A stretch of DNA of 64,000 nt. It comes from Burkholderia dolosa (GTDB taxonomy: Bacteria; Pseudomonadota; Gammaproteobacteria; Burkholderiales; Burkholderiaceae). Both the position numbers and the translations under genes were made by a program. Numbering within the stretch: the first letter of the stretch is position 1; each line of letters starts with the position of its first letter. The notes below the pieces were generated by a model. That model made no database searches. It saw nothing but the letters and a program-made list of their open reading frames with translations, and was not told the DNA's origin. This document shows, piece by piece, positions 49,745 to 61,009 of the stretch. The stretch is taken from contig NZ_CABVPR010000002.1 of NCBI RefSeq assembly GCF_902499135.1, forward strand, positions 124,001 to 188,000, read 5' to 3'.

Positions 49745-50134
49745 TCATCCGCTTGTTCGCCGTTGTCCGGCCGGCAAGCCGATCAGCAAACGCTGCAGCC
49801 GCGCGAGCGTGCGTCTGAACCGCTCGCCGCGCTGCACGTACGCGGTCGTGATCGACGCCTCGACCGGCCGCTCGTGATCGTCGCTGCTCAGCCAGATGCG
49901 CTCGCCGCGCGCGATGCGCAGCACGTCGCCGGGCTGTACCCAGAAATCGTCGACGCTCGGTGGACGCGTGATCCACAGCGGTGCGTCGTGCGCGCGAATT
50001 TCCGCATCGGTGGGTGCGCGCCACGTGAGCGTCGTGCGCGGCGCAACCGCGAAACGGATCACGACCGTCGGTAATGCGATCGTGCCGGGGCGGCGCGAAT
50101 CGGGACGGTCGAACAACGGGCTTGCCTGGTCCAT
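49745..50134 (-). CDS. DUF2917 family protein
   Basis: 129 residues from ATG 50134, GGAG seven bases upstream; in-frame ATG 50146 is an alternative. Contains TTLTWRAPTDAEIRAHDAPLWITRP, VDDFWVQPGDVLRIARGERIWLSSD, the pattern of DUF2917, a small cupin-like family from Burkholderiales with unknown function. The W-I-T-R...D-Y/F-W sequence and alternating strands fit a short beta-barrel. Basic C-terminal tail. Confidence 0.7.
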   Translation of the reverse strand: MDQASPLFDRPDSRRPGTIALPTVVIRFAVAPRTTLTWRAPTDAEIRAHDAPLWITRPPSVDDFWVQPGDVLRIARGERIWLSSDDHERPVEASITTAYVQRGERFRRTLARLQRLLIGLPAGQRRTSG

Positions 50135-50176
50135 CGTCTTCTCCATTCGTTGAACCGGACGGATGACGCGCACCAG

Positions 50177-50211
50177 AACAAAAAGGCCTCATCCGTTTCC
50201 GGTGAGGCCTT
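50177..50211 (-). terminator. Intrinsic terminator, minus strand
   Basis: 11-bp stem AAGGCCTCATC / GGTGAGGCCTT (50183-50193 and 50201-50211; one G-U pair in RNA), followed on the minus strand by a U-run (complement of AACAAAAA at 50177-50184). It probably ends the transcript of the small gene at 50386-50673, about 170 bases upstream. Confidence 0.75.
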
Positions 50212-50385
50212 GTGTGACATGCGGTACTGCTCGGATGCTAACGCACAAGCGCCTCCCGTGATCCATTCTTTCGAATGTTCACCGGGCAATGATTCGCGAT
50301 GGCGATGAGCTTGAACGTAGGCATGCGAACGAGTGTGTCGTCGCCGGGCGGCGTTGTCAACGACTATTTTCGAGATATGTGGCGA

Positions 50386-50673
50386 TCACGCGTCGCGCTG
50401 CGCGAGCGCGTTCACGAGCAGTTCGGACAGCAGGCCCGTCATCCCGTTCGGATGCGTGGCGGCGCGCGCCTTCAGCTGTTCGACGAGTTCGGCGTTGAGC
50501 TTGCATGCGAACGGCACGAGCCCCTGTTCCTGGTCGAGCTTGCGCTGCGCGCGGCGGTCGAGCTTGGCCGCTTCCTCCGCGCCCTTGCCGAAGCGCGCGG
50601 AGCTCGACTGCTTCATCGCTTGCGTCAGCTTGAGCGCCTTGTTCTTTTCTAGATCGGTTTTCTTCATGGCCAT
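50386..50673 (-). CDS. Small basic protein, possibly ribbon-helix-helix
   Basis: 95 residues from ATG 50673 with GGGAGG eight bases upstream; MKKTDLEKNK at 50667 is a second possible start. The N-terminal half is lysine-rich and helical (LEKNKALKLTQAMKQSSSARFG). The C-terminal half, LVPFACKLNAELVEQLKARA followed by MTGLLSELLVNALAQ, has the strand-helix-helix pattern of ribbon-helix-helix DNA-binding proteins. No toxin partner is adjacent, so a nucleoid or plasmid-type regulator role is only a guess. Confidence 0.5.
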   Translation of the reverse strand: MAMKKTDLEKNKALKLTQAMKQSSSARFGKGAEEAAKLDRRAQRKLDQEQGLVPFACKLNAELVEQLKARAATHPNGMTGLLSELLVNALAQRDA

Positions 50674-50919
50674 CGCGGCACCTCCCGGAAATGAAGCCGC
50701 GATTGTACGCATTTCGGCGCGCGCATCCGGCCTGCGCGGTGCGGAGGCGGCGGCCGGCACGGTCGCGATGCGCAAGCAGGTGCCCGAGCGATGAGGTCGA
50801 CGCGATCTATCCGCATCGCGAACGTTTGCCGATCCTGCCGACCGTGCATCGGCACGCAACGTCGATATCGGCCGCATGCCGAACGCGACGCACCGATCCG
50901 CGGCAGCCGCCGGCTGCCG

Positions 50920-51693
50920 TCACGCATCGCGCTTGCCGCCGAGCCGGTCCAGCAACGCGCCGAGCAGATCGACCGGCAACGGAAACACGATCGTCGAATT
51001 CTTGTCCGCCGCGATCGTCGTCAGCGTCTGCAGGTAGCGCAGCTGCATCGCCTGTGGCTGCTGCGCGAGCCGCTGCGCAGCCTGCAGCAGCTTCTCGGAC
51101 GCCTGCAGCTCGCCTTCCGCGTGGATCACCTTCGCGCGCCGCTCGCGCTCGGCCTCCGCCTGCCGCGCGATCGCGCGCACCATCGTCTCGTTCAGGTCGA
51201 CGTGCTTGATCTCGACCATCGACACCTTGATGCCCCACGCATCGGTCTGCGCGTCGAGCGTCTTCTGGATGTCCGCGTTCAGCTGCTCGCGTTCGGCGAG
51301 CAGCGCGTCGAGTTCGTGCTTGCCGAGCACCGCGCGCAGCGTCGTCTGCGCGAGCTGGCTCGTCGCTTCGAAGAAGCGCGCGACCTGGATCACGGCCTTC
51401 TCCGGATCGACGACGCGGAAATACACGACCGCGTTCACCTTCACCGACACGTTGTCGCGCGTGATCACGTCCTGCGGCGGCACGTCGAACACGACGGTGC
51501 GCAGGTCGATCCGCACCGCCTGCTGCACGATCGGGATGATCAGCACGAGCCCCGGCCCCTTCACCTTCCAGAAGCGGCCGAGCATGAACACGACGCCGCG
51601 CTCGTATTCGCGGAAGATGCGGATCGACGATGCGACGAGCGCGACGACGAAGACGATCAGGACGCTGCCCAAGCCGAACGTGTAACCGATCAT
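50920..51693 (-). CDS. Slipin/stomatin-like SPFH protein
   Basis: 257 residues. An N-terminal membrane helix ([19 protein letters not shown]), then the SPFH/Band 7 domain ([45 protein letters not shown]) and a coiled-coil region rich in Ala/Glu/Gln ([22 protein letters not shown]). The ATG overlaps the stop of the NfeD gene (ATGA), the common slipin-NfeD arrangement in which the NfeD protease partners with or cleaves the slipin. Likely part of membrane microdomain quality control. Confidence 0.92.
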   Translation of the reverse strand: MIGYTFGLGSVLIVFVVALVASSIRIFREYERGVVFMLGRFWKVKGPGLVLIIPIVQQAVRIDLRTVVFDVPPQDVITRDNVSVKVNAVVYFRVVDPEKAVIQVARFFEATSQLAQTTLRAVLGKHELDALLAEREQLNADIQKTLDAQTDAWGIKVSMVEIKHVDLNETMVRAIARQAEAERERRAKVIHAEGELQASEKLLQAAQRLAQQPQAMQLRYLQTLTTIAADKNSTIVFPLPVDLLGALLDRLGGKRDA

Positions 51694-53312
51694 GACGCTT
51701 CTCCCGCGTGCGGTTCGTGCGCCGGCACGTCGTACAGCGGCGCGACGGTGAGCATCAGTCCGTGCCGGCCCGTCACGCGCACGCGGCAGCCGGCCGCGAG
51801 CGGCACGCTGCTCGCGACGCGCCACCGCTCGCCGTGCACGAGCGCCCAGCCTGCCGCCGACGGCGCGGCGCCCGCGGCATCGTCAGGCTGGTCGGCGTGC
51901 AGCCCGTCGTCGAGCACCTCGCCGATGCTGCCGAGCATCGCTTCGGCGCCGGTGACGACCGGACGCCGCCGCGCACGCAGCGCGACGCTCGATACGCCGG
52001 CGACGAGCAGCGCGCCGCCGAGCGCGAGGCCCGCGATGACGGGCCACGGAATGCCGTAGCCGGGCACGTCGGTGTCGATCAGCATCAGCGCGCCGATCGT
52101 GAACGCGACGATGCCGCCGAAGCCCAGCACGCCGAACGTCGGCAGGAAGGCCTCGGCGACCAGACAGCCGAGCCCGAGCAGCACGAGGCCGAGCCCCGCA
52201 TAGCTGACCGGCAGCAGCTGCATCGCGAACAGCCCGACCAGCAGGCAGATCGCGCCGACCACGCCCGGCAGCACGAAACCGGGATTCGCGAATTCGAAGA
52301 ACATTCCGTAGATGCCGATCGTCAGCAGGATCAGCGCGACGTTCGGATCGGCGATGATCGACAGGAAGCGGCTGCGCCAGTCGGGCTCGACCACGACGAG
52401 CGGCGCATGCGCGGTGGCAAGCCGGAACGTGCCGGCCGCAGTCGTCACCGTGCGGCCGTCGAGCTGGCGCGCGAGATCGGCCGGGTTCTGCGCGATCGCG
52501 TCGACGACGTGCTGCGCGCGCGCTTCGTTCGCCGACAGGCTGACGGCTTCGCGCACTGCGCGCTCGGCCCATTCGGCGTTGCGGCCGCGCAGCTGGGCGA
52601 GCCCGCGGATATACGCGGCGGCGTCCTGCATCGCCTTGCGGATTTCGGTCGAGTGCGTGTCGGTCGGCAACGCGGCCGGTCCGGCCGACGCGCCGGATGA
52701 GCCCGAAGAGCCCGAAGAGCCCGAAGAGCCCGAAGCGCCGCCGCCCGCCGGCCCCGCCGGCGCCGCCGGCGCCGGCTGCGGCGCGCCGCCGATGCCGATC
52801 TGCACCGGCGACGCGGCGCCGAGATTGGTGCCCGGCGCCATCGCGGCGATGTGGCTTGCATAGACGATGTAGGTGCCGGCGCTCGCCGCGCGTGCACCGC
52901 CGGGCGCGACGAACGCCGCGACCGGCACCGGCGAACCGAGAATGGCCTTGATGATTTGCCGCATCGACGTGTCGAGTCCGCCGGGCGTGTCGAGCTGCAG
53001 GATCGCGAGCGCCGCGTGTTCGCGCGCCGCGCGTTCGAGCGAGCGGACGACGAAGTCGGCGCTCGCCGGTCCGATCGCGCCGCCGACGGGAATCACGACG
53101 ACCGGCGCAGCGGCAGCCGACGCAGATGCCGGCGCAGATGCAGATGGCGACGCAGGCACGGACGCAGACGCGGCAGCCAGCGGCGCGGCCACCGCCGCGC
53201 ACACGACGAGCAGCGCCGCAAACAGCGCAGCGCGCGCGATGCGCGCGGACAGCGGATGACGATGGCGCCCGCCGCGTGCGGCAGACGGCGGCGCCTGACG
53301 ATGAAAGCGCAT
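51690..53312 (-). CDS. NfeD-type membrane serine protease (ClpP-class, long form)
   Basis: 540 residues. Signal/anchor at about 25-50, a Ser/Ala-rich linker, then a ClpP-like domain: [40 protein letters not shown] and the catalytic region [21 protein letters not shown] lysine in [18 protein letters not shown] is the likely second catalytic residue. A Gly/Ser tract interrupts the domain. Several membrane helices (about 320-440) and the C-terminal NfeD OB-fold follow. Partner of the overlapping slipin gene. In membrane proteostasis it may trim hydrophobic tails of SPFH proteins. Confidence 0.9.
   Translation of the reverse strand: MRFHRQAPPSAARGGRHRHPLSARIARAALFAALLVVCAAVAAPLAAASASVPASPSASAPASASAAAAPVVVIPVGGAIGPASADFVVRSLERAAREHAALAILQLDTPGGLDTSMRQIIKAILGSPVPVAAFVAPGGARAASAGTYIVYASHIAAMAPGTNLGAASPVQIGIGGAPQPAPAAPAGPAGGGASGSSGSSGSSGSSGASAGPAALPTDTHSTEIRKAMQDAAAYIRGLAQLRGRNAEWAERAVREAVSLSANEARAQHVVDAIAQNPADLARQLDGRTVTTAAGTFRLATAHAPLVVVEPDWRSRFLSIIADPNVALILLTIGIYGMFFEFANPGFVLPGVVGAICLLVGLFAMQLLPVSYAGLGLVLLGLGCLVAEAFLPTFGVLGFGGIVAFTIGALMLIDTDVPGYGIPWPVIAGLALGGALLVAGVSSVALRARRRPVVTGAEAMLGSIGEVLDDGLHADQPDDAAGAAPSAAGWALVHGERWRVASSVPLAAGCRVRVTGRHGLMLTVAPLYDVPAHEPHAGEAS
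52699..52734. repeat. Four tandem 9-base repeats inside the NfeD gene
   Basis: GAGCCCGAA is repeated four times in a row, coding on the minus strand for the repeated G-S-S tract ([12 protein letters not shown]) in the linker within the protease domain. The unit is a multiple of three, so copy-number change would lengthen or shorten the linker without a frameshift. Confidence 0.85.
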
Positions 53313-53428
53313 CGGGACGTCCGGACGGCGCGCGGCCGCGCGGTCCGGCTCGCGAAAAGGGCGTGGGCCCGATGCTTGAAGATTAGGCGGTTTCGGCCGA
53401 AAGCGCGAAGCCGCGGCACGAGCGGCAT

Positions 53429-54463
53429 TCAGCGTGCGCGGCCCGCGCGCGCGAGCACTTCGTCGCGATATTCGGCCGGACTGCGGCCGCTCCATTTGCG
53501 AAACGCGCGGTAGAACGCGCTCGGCTCCGCGAAGCCGGCGGCCGCGGCCACGTCGGCGATCGTCCGCGCGGGATCGGCGAGCGCCTCGAACGCGAGGTCG
53601 CGCCGCAGCGCGTCCTTGATCGACTGGTACGCGTGGCCCTCCTGATGCAGCTTGCGGCGCAGCGTCGCTTCCGCGACGTGAAGCCGCGCGGCCATCCCGG
53701 CGGCGCCCGGCCACACGGCGGGCGGCATCCCGCGCAGCACCGCACGCACGCGCTGCGCGAGCGCGTTCGGGTTGCGGTACTTGACGATGAAGCTGGCCGG
53801 CGCGTCGCGCAGGAACGTCTTCAGCGTCTTCGCGTTCTGCACGACCGGCAGCGTCGCGAATTCGGGATCGAAATCGACATACGAATCGGGCTGGTTGAAG
53901 CGCATGTCGTCGCAGAACATCGACGGATACTCGTGATCGGCGGGCGGCGTGTCGCAGCGAAAGCTCGCGTGCAGCAGCGGGATGCGCCGCCCGATCAGCC
54001 AGCAGGTGAGCCCGTACACGATGATGAAGTAGGTCGCGTACGTGAACATTGCCGGCGGCGCGCCGTTGTTGCGGTGCACGAAGCGCAGCCGCACGCGCTG
54101 CGGGTTCGCGTCGAGCTCCGCATGCAGATCGTCGAGCACGCAGTGCATGAAGTTCACCGCACGCGCCATCGCGTGCAGCCCGTCGCGCGCGGACAGCGCG
54201 GCCTGGCTCATCGCAACGAAGCTGCCGCTGCGCATCGGGTGGCGATCCTGCCCGAAAAACTCGTCGTCGAGCGCGCGCGCGATCGCGTTCCACAGCGCGC
54301 CGTACTGCTGCGCGGATACGCGCGCATGCGGCGCGTCGAGCAGCGCCGGCGCGATGCCGGCCTGCGCGAGCAGCGGCTCGGCCGCGACGCCGCGCCGCGT
54401 CGCGAGCGCGACGCTGTACGCGACGAGGCTGATCGCGACGGTTCCCTTGTCTTCCTGCTTCAT
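53429..54463 (-). CDS. AraC-family regulator, MmsR-like position
   Basis: 344 residues from ATG 54463 (MKQEDKGTVAISLVAYS). The N-terminal domain resembles the arabinose-binding domain of OruR/ArgR-type AraC proteins, with no cupin motif. The C-terminal DNA-binding part has HVAEATLRRKLHQEGHAYQS and IADVAAAAGFAEPSAFYRAFRKW. It is divergent from the valine-degradation operon across a 136-base region, as MmsR is from mmsAB, and is its probable activator. The ligand is likely a branched-chain intermediate, by inference. Confidence 0.85.
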   Translation of the reverse strand: MKQEDKGTVAISLVAYSVALATRRGVAAEPLLAQAGIAPALLDAPHARVSAQQYGALWNAIARALDDEFFGQDRHPMRSGSFVAMSQAALSARDGLHAMARAVNFMHCVLDDLHAELDANPQRVRLRFVHRNNGAPPAMFTYATYFIIVYGLTCWLIGRRIPLLHASFRCDTPPADHEYPSMFCDDMRFNQPDSYVDFDPEFATLPVVQNAKTLKTFLRDAPASFIVKYRNPNALAQRVRAVLRGMPPAVWPGAAGMAARLHVAEATLRRKLHQEGHAYQSIKDALRRDLAFEALADPARTIADVAAAAGFAEPSAFYRAFRKWSGRSPAEYRDEVLARAGRAR

Positions 54464-54545
54464 CGGCGTCGCCGGTATGGCAAAAACGCTCAGTGTAAAT
54501 GAGCGGCGCGAGCATCGAACAGTCGCGCCCGCTTGCCTACACTGA

Positions 54546-55733
<1,188 letters not shown>

Positions 55734-55905
55734 GCGGCGCGCGCCGTTGCGGCTGCAGTCACGAACAAGAACGAACGCACGAGGGCATGGCGGCGAACGC
55801 GGCACGCAACGACGTGACCGTGCACCGCGAAGGAGGAGGAGCCGGCGCATGCGCTGCAGCGCATGCACCGGTCGACCGCGACGCATGGAGACTGGAGAAG
55901 ACACG

Positions 55906-57612
55906 ATGACGGCACAGGCATTCCTGGACGCACGCGATTTTCTGCTGCGCCATCGCACCGACTACGAAACCGCATACCGCGATTTCCAGTGGCCGGCGCT
56001 CGACGCGTTCAACTGGGCGCTCGACTACTTCGATCCGATGGCGCGCGGCAACGATCGGCCCGCGCTGTGGATCGTCGATGCGGCGACCGGCAGCGGCGAT
56101 CCGTATTCGTTCGCGCAGATGTCCGAGCGCTCGTCGCGGATCGCGAACTGGCTGCGTGCGATCGGCGTCGTGCGCGGCGACCGGATCCTGCTGATGCTGC
56201 CGAACCGCGTCGAGCTGTGGGACGCGATGCTGGCCGCGATGAAGCTCGGCGCGATCGTATTGCCCGCGACCACGCAGCTGTCGGCCGACGACGTGCGCGA
56301 CCGCGTGCAGATCGGCGGCGCGAAATACGCGATCGTCGACGAGCACGAGACGGCGAAATTCGAACAGGACGGCCTCGGCCTCGCGCAGAAGATCGTCGCC
56401 GGCGCACCGCGCGCCGGCTGGCTCGCGATGAACGACGGCTACGCGGCGAGCGCCGCGTTCGAACCGGACGCCGTCACGCACGCGAGCGATCCGATGCTGC
56501 TGTATTTCACGTCGGGCACGACGTCGAAGCCGAAGCTCGTCGAGCATACGCACCGCACCTATCCGGTCGGTCACCTGTCGACGATGTACTGGATCGGCCT
56601 GCAGCCGGGCGACGTCCACTGGAACATCAGCTCGCCGGGCTGGGCGAAGCACGCGTGGAGCTGCTTCTTCGCGCCGTGGAATGCGCAGGCGTGCGTGTTC
56701 GCGTTCAACTACGCGCGCTTCGAGCCGAAGCTCGTGCTCGAGGCGCTCGTCCGATACCAGGTGACGACGCTGTGCGCGCCGCCGACCGTATGGCGGATGC
56801 TCGTTCAGCAGCCGCTCGCGTCGTTCGACGTGAAGCTGCGCGAGATCGTCGGCGCCGGCGAGCCGCTGAATCCCGAGATCATCGAGCGCGTGAAGAAGGC
56901 GTGGGGCATCACGATCCGCGACGGCTACGGCCAGACCGAGACGACGTGCATGATCGGCAACTCGCCGGGCCAGCCCGTCGTCGCCGGGTCGATGGGCCGG
57001 CCGCTGCCCGGCTACCGCGTGACGTTGCTGGATCCGGACGGCGCGCCGGTCGACGAAGGCGAGATCGCGCTGCCGATCGGCGCCGGCGCGGTGCGCCCGG
57101 TCGGTCTGATGAACGGCTATGCGAACAATCCGGACGCGACCGCGCATGCGATGCGCGACGGCCATTACCGCACATCCGACATCGCGATGCGCCGCGACGA
57201 CGGCTACTACGTGTACATCGGCCGCGCGGACGATGTGTTCAAGTCGTCCGACTACCGGCTGAGCCCGTTCGAACTCGAAAGCGTGCTGATCGAGCATCCG
57301 GCGATCGCGGAGGCGGCCGTCGTGCCGAGCCCGGACCCGGTGCGGCTCGCGGTGCCGAAGACGTTCGTCACGCTGCGGCAGGGCTACGAGGAAAGCCCGG
57401 CGCTCGCGCTCGAGATCTTCCGCTTCTCGCGCGAGAAGCTCGCGCCGTACAAACGAATCCGCCGGCTGCAGTTCGCCGAGCTGCCGAAGACGATCTCCGG
57501 CAAGATCCGCCGCGTCGAACTGCGCCGCCGCGAGATCGAGCGCGGCGACGACCCGAGCGCGCGGATGCCCGGCGAATACTGGGAAGAAGATTTTGCTGCC
57601 GAACTGAAATGA
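55906..57612 (+). CDS. Acyl-CoA synthetase (AMP-forming)
   Basis: 568 residues, ANL superfamily. ATG 55906 has GGAGAAG eight bases upstream; an in-frame ATG at 55885 (METGEDTM) is weaker. Motifs: LYFTSGTTSKPKLVEHTH (ATP loop), DGYGQTET, HYRTSDIAMRRDDG, GRADDVFKSSDYRLSP and the C-terminal LPKTISGKIRR with the catalytic lysine. It resembles medium-chain or benzoate/isobutyrate-activating ligases, so isobutyrate or a related acid could enter valine breakdown here. The precise acid is not readable from sequence. Confidence 0.82.
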   Translation: MTAQAFLDARDFLLRHRTDYETAYRDFQWPALDAFNWALDYFDPMARGNDRPALWIVDAATGSGDPYSFAQMSERSSRIANWLRAIGVVRGDRILLMLPNRVELWDAMLAAMKLGAIVLPATTQLSADDVRDRVQIGGAKYAIVDEHETAKFEQDGLGLAQKIVAGAPRAGWLAMNDGYAASAAFEPDAVTHASDPMLLYFTSGTTSKPKLVEHTHRTYPVGHLSTMYWIGLQPGDVHWNISSPGWAKHAWSCFFAPWNAQACVFAFNYARFEPKLVLEALVRYQVTTLCAPPTVWRMLVQQPLASFDVKLREIVGAGEPLNPEIIERVKKAWGITIRDGYGQTETTCMIGNSPGQPVVAGSMGRPLPGYRVTLLDPDGAPVDEGEIALPIGAGAVRPVGLMNGYANNPDATAHAMRDGHYRTSDIAMRRDDGYYVYIGRADDVFKSSDYRLSPFELESVLIEHPAIAEAAVVPSPDPVRLAVPKTFVTLRQGYEESPALALEIFRFSREKLAPYKRIRRLQFAELPKTISGKIRRVELRRREIERGDDPSARMPGEYWEEDFAAELK

Positions 57613-57720
57613 CGTCGGCGGCGGGCCGTGCGCGCCGTCCGGCGCAACCGGCCCGCGGCCCGCTCGAACCGAGCCGCGGCGATTCGACGCTTCGCGGCGC
57701 CATGCAAGGAGATACGATCG

Positions 57721-59250
57721 ATGAACGCTAATCCGACGCCCCGCACGGGGCAACACGTGCCGACGGTCAAGTTGCTGATCGACGGCGCCTTCGTCGACTC
57801 GGCCACCGACGAGTGGCGCGACGTCGTGAACCCGGCGACGCAGCAGGTGCTCGCGCGTGTGCCGTTTTCGACGGTCGCGGAAGTCGACGCGGCCGTGCGC
57901 GCCGCGCATGCCGCGTATGCGACGTGGAAGAACACGCCGATCGCCGCACGCATGCGGATCATGCTGAAGTTCCAGGATCTCGTGCGCACGAACCTGCAGC
58001 GCATCGCGAAGACGCTGACCGCCGAGCAGGGCAAGACGATTCCGGACGCCGAGGGCGACATCTTCCGCGGGCTCGAGGTGGTCGAGCACGCGTGCTCGGT
58101 CGGCACGCTCCAGCTCGGCGAATTCGCGGAGAACGTCGCGGGCGGCGTCGATACGTACACGCTGCGGCAGCCGCTCGGCGTGTGCGCGGGCATCACGCCG
58201 TTCAACTTCCCCGCGATGATTCCGCTGTGGATGTTCCCGATGGCGATCGTGTGCGGCAACACGTTCGTGCTGAAGCCGTCCGAGCAGGATCCGATGACGA
58301 CGATGGAGCTCGTCGAACTCGCGCTCGAAGCCGGCGTGCCGAAGGGCGTGCTGAACGTCGTGCACGGCGGCAAGGAAGTCGTCGATGCGATCTGCACGCA
58401 TCCGCTCGTGAAGGCGATCTCGTTCGTCGGCTCGACCGCCGTCGGCACGCACGTGTACAACCTCGGCAGCCAGCACGGCAAGCGCGTGCAGTCGATGATG
58501 GGCGCGAAGAACCACGCGATCGTGCTGCCGGATGCGAACCGCGAGCAGGCGGTCAACGCGCTCGTCGGCGCCGCGTTTGGCGCGGCCGGCCAGCGCTGCA
58601 TGGCGACGTCGGTGGCCGTGCTGGTCGGCGCCGCGCGCGACTGGCTGCCCGACATCGTCGAGAAGGCGAAGGCGCTGAAGGTCAACGCGGGCTCGGAAGC
58701 GGGCACCGACGTCGGGCCGGTCGTGTCGCGCGGCGCGAAGGCGCGCATCCTGTCGCTGATCGACGCGGGCGTGAAGGAGGGCGCGAAGCTCGTGCTCGAC
58801 GGCCGCGACGTGAAGGTGCACGGCTATGAAGACGGCAACTTCATCGGGCCGACGATCTTCGCCGACGTGAAGACCGACATGTCGATCTATACGCACGAAA
58901 TCTTCGGGCCGGTGCTCGTCGTGATGGAAGTCGACACGCTCGACGACGCGATCGCGCTCGTCAACGCGAACCCGTTCGGCAACGGCGTCGGCTTGTTCAC
59001 GCAGAGCGGCGCGGCGGCGCGCAAGTTCCAGAGCGAGATTGACGTCGGCCAGGTCGGGATCAACATTCCGATTCCGGTGCCGGTGCCGTTCTTCAGCTTC
59101 ACCGGCTCGCGCGGGTCGAAGCTCGGCGATCTCGGCCCGTACGGCAAGCAGGTCGTGCAGTTCTACACGCAGACGAAGACCGTCACGGCGCGCTGGTTCG
59201 ACGACGACACGACGGCCGGCCCGGTGAACACGACGATCCGGCTGCATTGA
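57721..59250 (+). CDS. mmsA: Methylmalonate-semialdehyde dehydrogenase (acylating)
   Basis: 509 residues, ALDH fold. AAGGAGA precedes ATG 57721 by eight bases. Characteristic features: [34 protein letters not shown], a catalytic cysteine in [10 protein letters not shown], and [21 protein letters not shown] at the C-terminus, diagnostic of MmsA over other aldehyde dehydrogenases. It converts methylmalonate semialdehyde plus CoA to propionyl-CoA with CO2 release and NADH. Immediately followed by mmsB. Confidence 0.92.
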   Translation: MNANPTPRTGQHVPTVKLLIDGAFVDSATDEWRDVVNPATQQVLARVPFSTVAEVDAAVRAAHAAYATWKNTPIAARMRIMLKFQDLVRTNLQRIAKTLTAEQGKTIPDAEGDIFRGLEVVEHACSVGTLQLGEFAENVAGGVDTYTLRQPLGVCAGITPFNFPAMIPLWMFPMAIVCGNTFVLKPSEQDPMTTMELVELALEAGVPKGVLNVVHGGKEVVDAICTHPLVKAISFVGSTAVGTHVYNLGSQHGKRVQSMMGAKNHAIVLPDANREQAVNALVGAAFGAAGQRCMATSVAVLVGAARDWLPDIVEKAKALKVNAGSEAGTDVGPVVSRGAKARILSLIDAGVKEGAKLVLDGRDVKVHGYEDGNFIGPTIFADVKTDMSIYTHEIFGPVLVVMEVDTLDDAIALVNANPFGNGVGLFTQSGAAARKFQSEIDVGQVGINIPIPVPVPFFSFTGSRGSKLGDLGPYGKQVVQFYTQTKTVTARWFDDDTTAGPVNTTIRLH

Positions 59251-59312
59251 CCATGGAGCGCGGGGCGTACGCGCGCGAGCGCCGGCGCCTTCCGCTCGAC
59301 AGGAGACACGCA

Positions 59313-60212
59313 ATGAAGATCGGTTTTATCGGCCTCGGCCACATGGGCGCGCCGATGGCGCTGAACCTGCTGAAGGCCGGCCATGACGTGCGCGCATTCG
59401 ATCTGAGCGCCGATGCGCTGCGCGCGCTGCAGGACGCCGGCGCGCAAGCGGCGACGTCGCCGCGCGATGCCGCATCGGGCGCCGCGTTCGTGATCACGAT
59501 GCTGCCGGCCGCGCCGCACGTGCGCTCGGTGCTGGCCGGCGAGAACGGCGTGCTCGCCGGCCTCGCCGCGGGCGCGACCGTGATCGATTCGAGCACCGTC
59601 GATCCGGCGAGCGCGCAGGCGTTCGGCGCGCTGGTGCGCGAGCACGGCGGCGCGTTCGTCGATGCACCCGTGTCGGGCGGCACCGGCGGCGCGGCGGCCG
59701 GCACGCTGACGTTCATGGTCGGCGGCAGCGACGCCGATTTCGAGCGCGTGAAGCCGGTGCTCGCCGGGATGGGCAAGAACATCGTCCACTGCGGTGCGAC
59801 CGGCATGGGGCAGGTCGCGAAGGTGTGCAACAACCTCGTGCTCGGCATTTCGATGGCGGCGGTCTCCGAAGCGATGTCGCTCGGCGTCGCGCTCGGCATC
59901 GATCCGAAGGTGCTGGCCGGCATCGTCAACACGTCGACGGGCCGCTGCTGGAGCTCCGATACGTACAACCCGTATCCGGGCGTGATCGACACCGCGCCGT
60001 CGTCGCGCGGCTACACGGGCGGCTTCGGCACCGATCTGATGCTGAAGGATCTCGGCCTCGCGAACGATGCCGCGCGGCAGGCGCGCCAGCCCGTCTATCT
60101 CGGCGCGCTCGCGCAGCAGCTGTACCAGACGATGAGCAGCCGCGGCGACGGGCAGCTCGATTTCTCGGCGGTGATCCGCCTGTACCAACCGGCAACGAAG
60201 AAGGACGCGTGA
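59313..60212 (+). CDS. mmsB: 3-hydroxyisobutyrate dehydrogenase
   Basis: 299 residues from ATG 59313, AGGAGA nine bases upstream. N-terminal Rossmann motif GFIGLGHMGAPMALNLLKAG; substrate motif DAPVSGGTGGAAAGTL; catalytic lysine in GQVAKVCNN; the C-terminal YTGGFGTDLMLKDLGLA is typical. Oxidises 3-hydroxyisobutyrate to methylmalonate semialdehyde with NAD. The stop overlaps the next start by one base. Confidence 0.92.
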   Translation: MKIGFIGLGHMGAPMALNLLKAGHDVRAFDLSADALRALQDAGAQAATSPRDAASGAAFVITMLPAAPHVRSVLAGENGVLAGLAAGATVIDSSTVDPASAQAFGALVREHGGAFVDAPVSGGTGGAAAGTLTFMVGGSDADFERVKPVLAGMGKNIVHCGATGMGQVAKVCNNLVLGISMAAVSEAMSLGVALGIDPKVLAGIVNTSTGRCWSSDTYNPYPGVIDTAPSSRGYTGGFGTDLMLKDLGLANDAARQARQPVYLGALAQQLYQTMSSRGDGQLDFSAVIRLYQPATKKDA

Positions 60213-61009
60213 TGATCGAACTCGACTACGTCGACGACGGCGCGATCGCCTGCGCGACGCTCAAGCGCCCGCCCGCGAACGCCTTTACCGCCGACGGGCT
60301 GCGGCAGCTGCAGCAGACCGTCGCCGAACTGAATGCGAACGCGCGGGTGCGCGCGCTCGTGATCACGGGCGACGGCCCGAAGTTCTTCAGCGCGGGCGCG
60401 GATCTGAACACGTTCGCGAGCGGCGACCGCGCGATCGCGCGCGAGATGGCCGCCCGCTTCGGCGCGGCGTTCGAGGCGCTCGCCGACGCGCGGATCGTGA
60501 CGATCGCGGCGATCAACGGCTATGCGATGGGCGGCGGCCTCGAGTGCGCGCTCGCATGCGATCTGCGCGTGGCCGAGACGCACGCGCAGATGGCGCTGCC
60601 CGAGGCGTCGGTCGGCCTGCTGCCGTGCGGGCTCGGCACGCAGACGCTGCCCTGGCTCGTCGGCGAAGGCTGGGCGAAGAAGATCATCCTGACCGGCGCA
60701 CGCGTGGATGCTGCGACGGCGCTGCGGATCGGTCTCGTCGAAGAAGTCGTCGAAAGCGGCGCGGCGCGCGATGCGGCGCTCGCGCTCGCGCGCAACGTCG
60801 CGCGGCAAAGCCCGCATGCGGTCGCGAGCAGCAAGGAGCTGATCGGCCTCGCGCGTCGCGGCGTGCCGCGCAGCGCGGCGCTCGCGGTCGAGCGCGAGCG
60901 CTTCGTCGATCTGTTCGACACGAACGATCCGCGCGAAGGCGTCGCCGCGTTCCTCGGCAAGCGCGCGCCGCAATGGGATGCGCAAGGACAAGGAGAATCG
61001 CAGCGATGA
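60212..61009 (+). CDS. Enoyl-CoA hydratase/isomerase family protein
   Basis: 265 residues. Crotonase fold: FFSAGADLNTFASGD (oxyanion hole region), ATCDLRVAE-like ALACDLRVAETHAQMALPE, and PEASVGLLPCGLGTQTLPWLVG with the acid/base Glu in the PEASVG position. The role expected here is hydration of methacrylyl-CoA to 3-hydroxyisobutyryl-CoA. ATG 60212 overlaps the mmsB stop (TGATG), and its own stop overlaps the next ATG (ATGA). Confidence 0.85.
   Translation: MIELDYVDDGAIACATLKRPPANAFTADGLRQLQQTVAELNANARVRALVITGDGPKFFSAGADLNTFASGDRAIAREMAARFGAAFEALADARIVTIAAINGYAMGGGLECALACDLRVAETHAQMALPEASVGLLPCGLGTQTLPWLVGEGWAKKIILTGARVDAATALRIGLVEEVVESGAARDAALALARNVARQSPHAVASSKELIGLARRGVPRSAALAVERERFVDLFDTNDPREGVAAFLGKRAPQWDAQGQGESQR

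Noticed and set aside
55759-59313. Very long open frame of more than 1100 codons antisense to the valine operon
   Set aside because: It is antisense to three clear genes and consists of Arg/Ala/His/Val-rich sequence caused by GC bias at third positions; no start site or domain.
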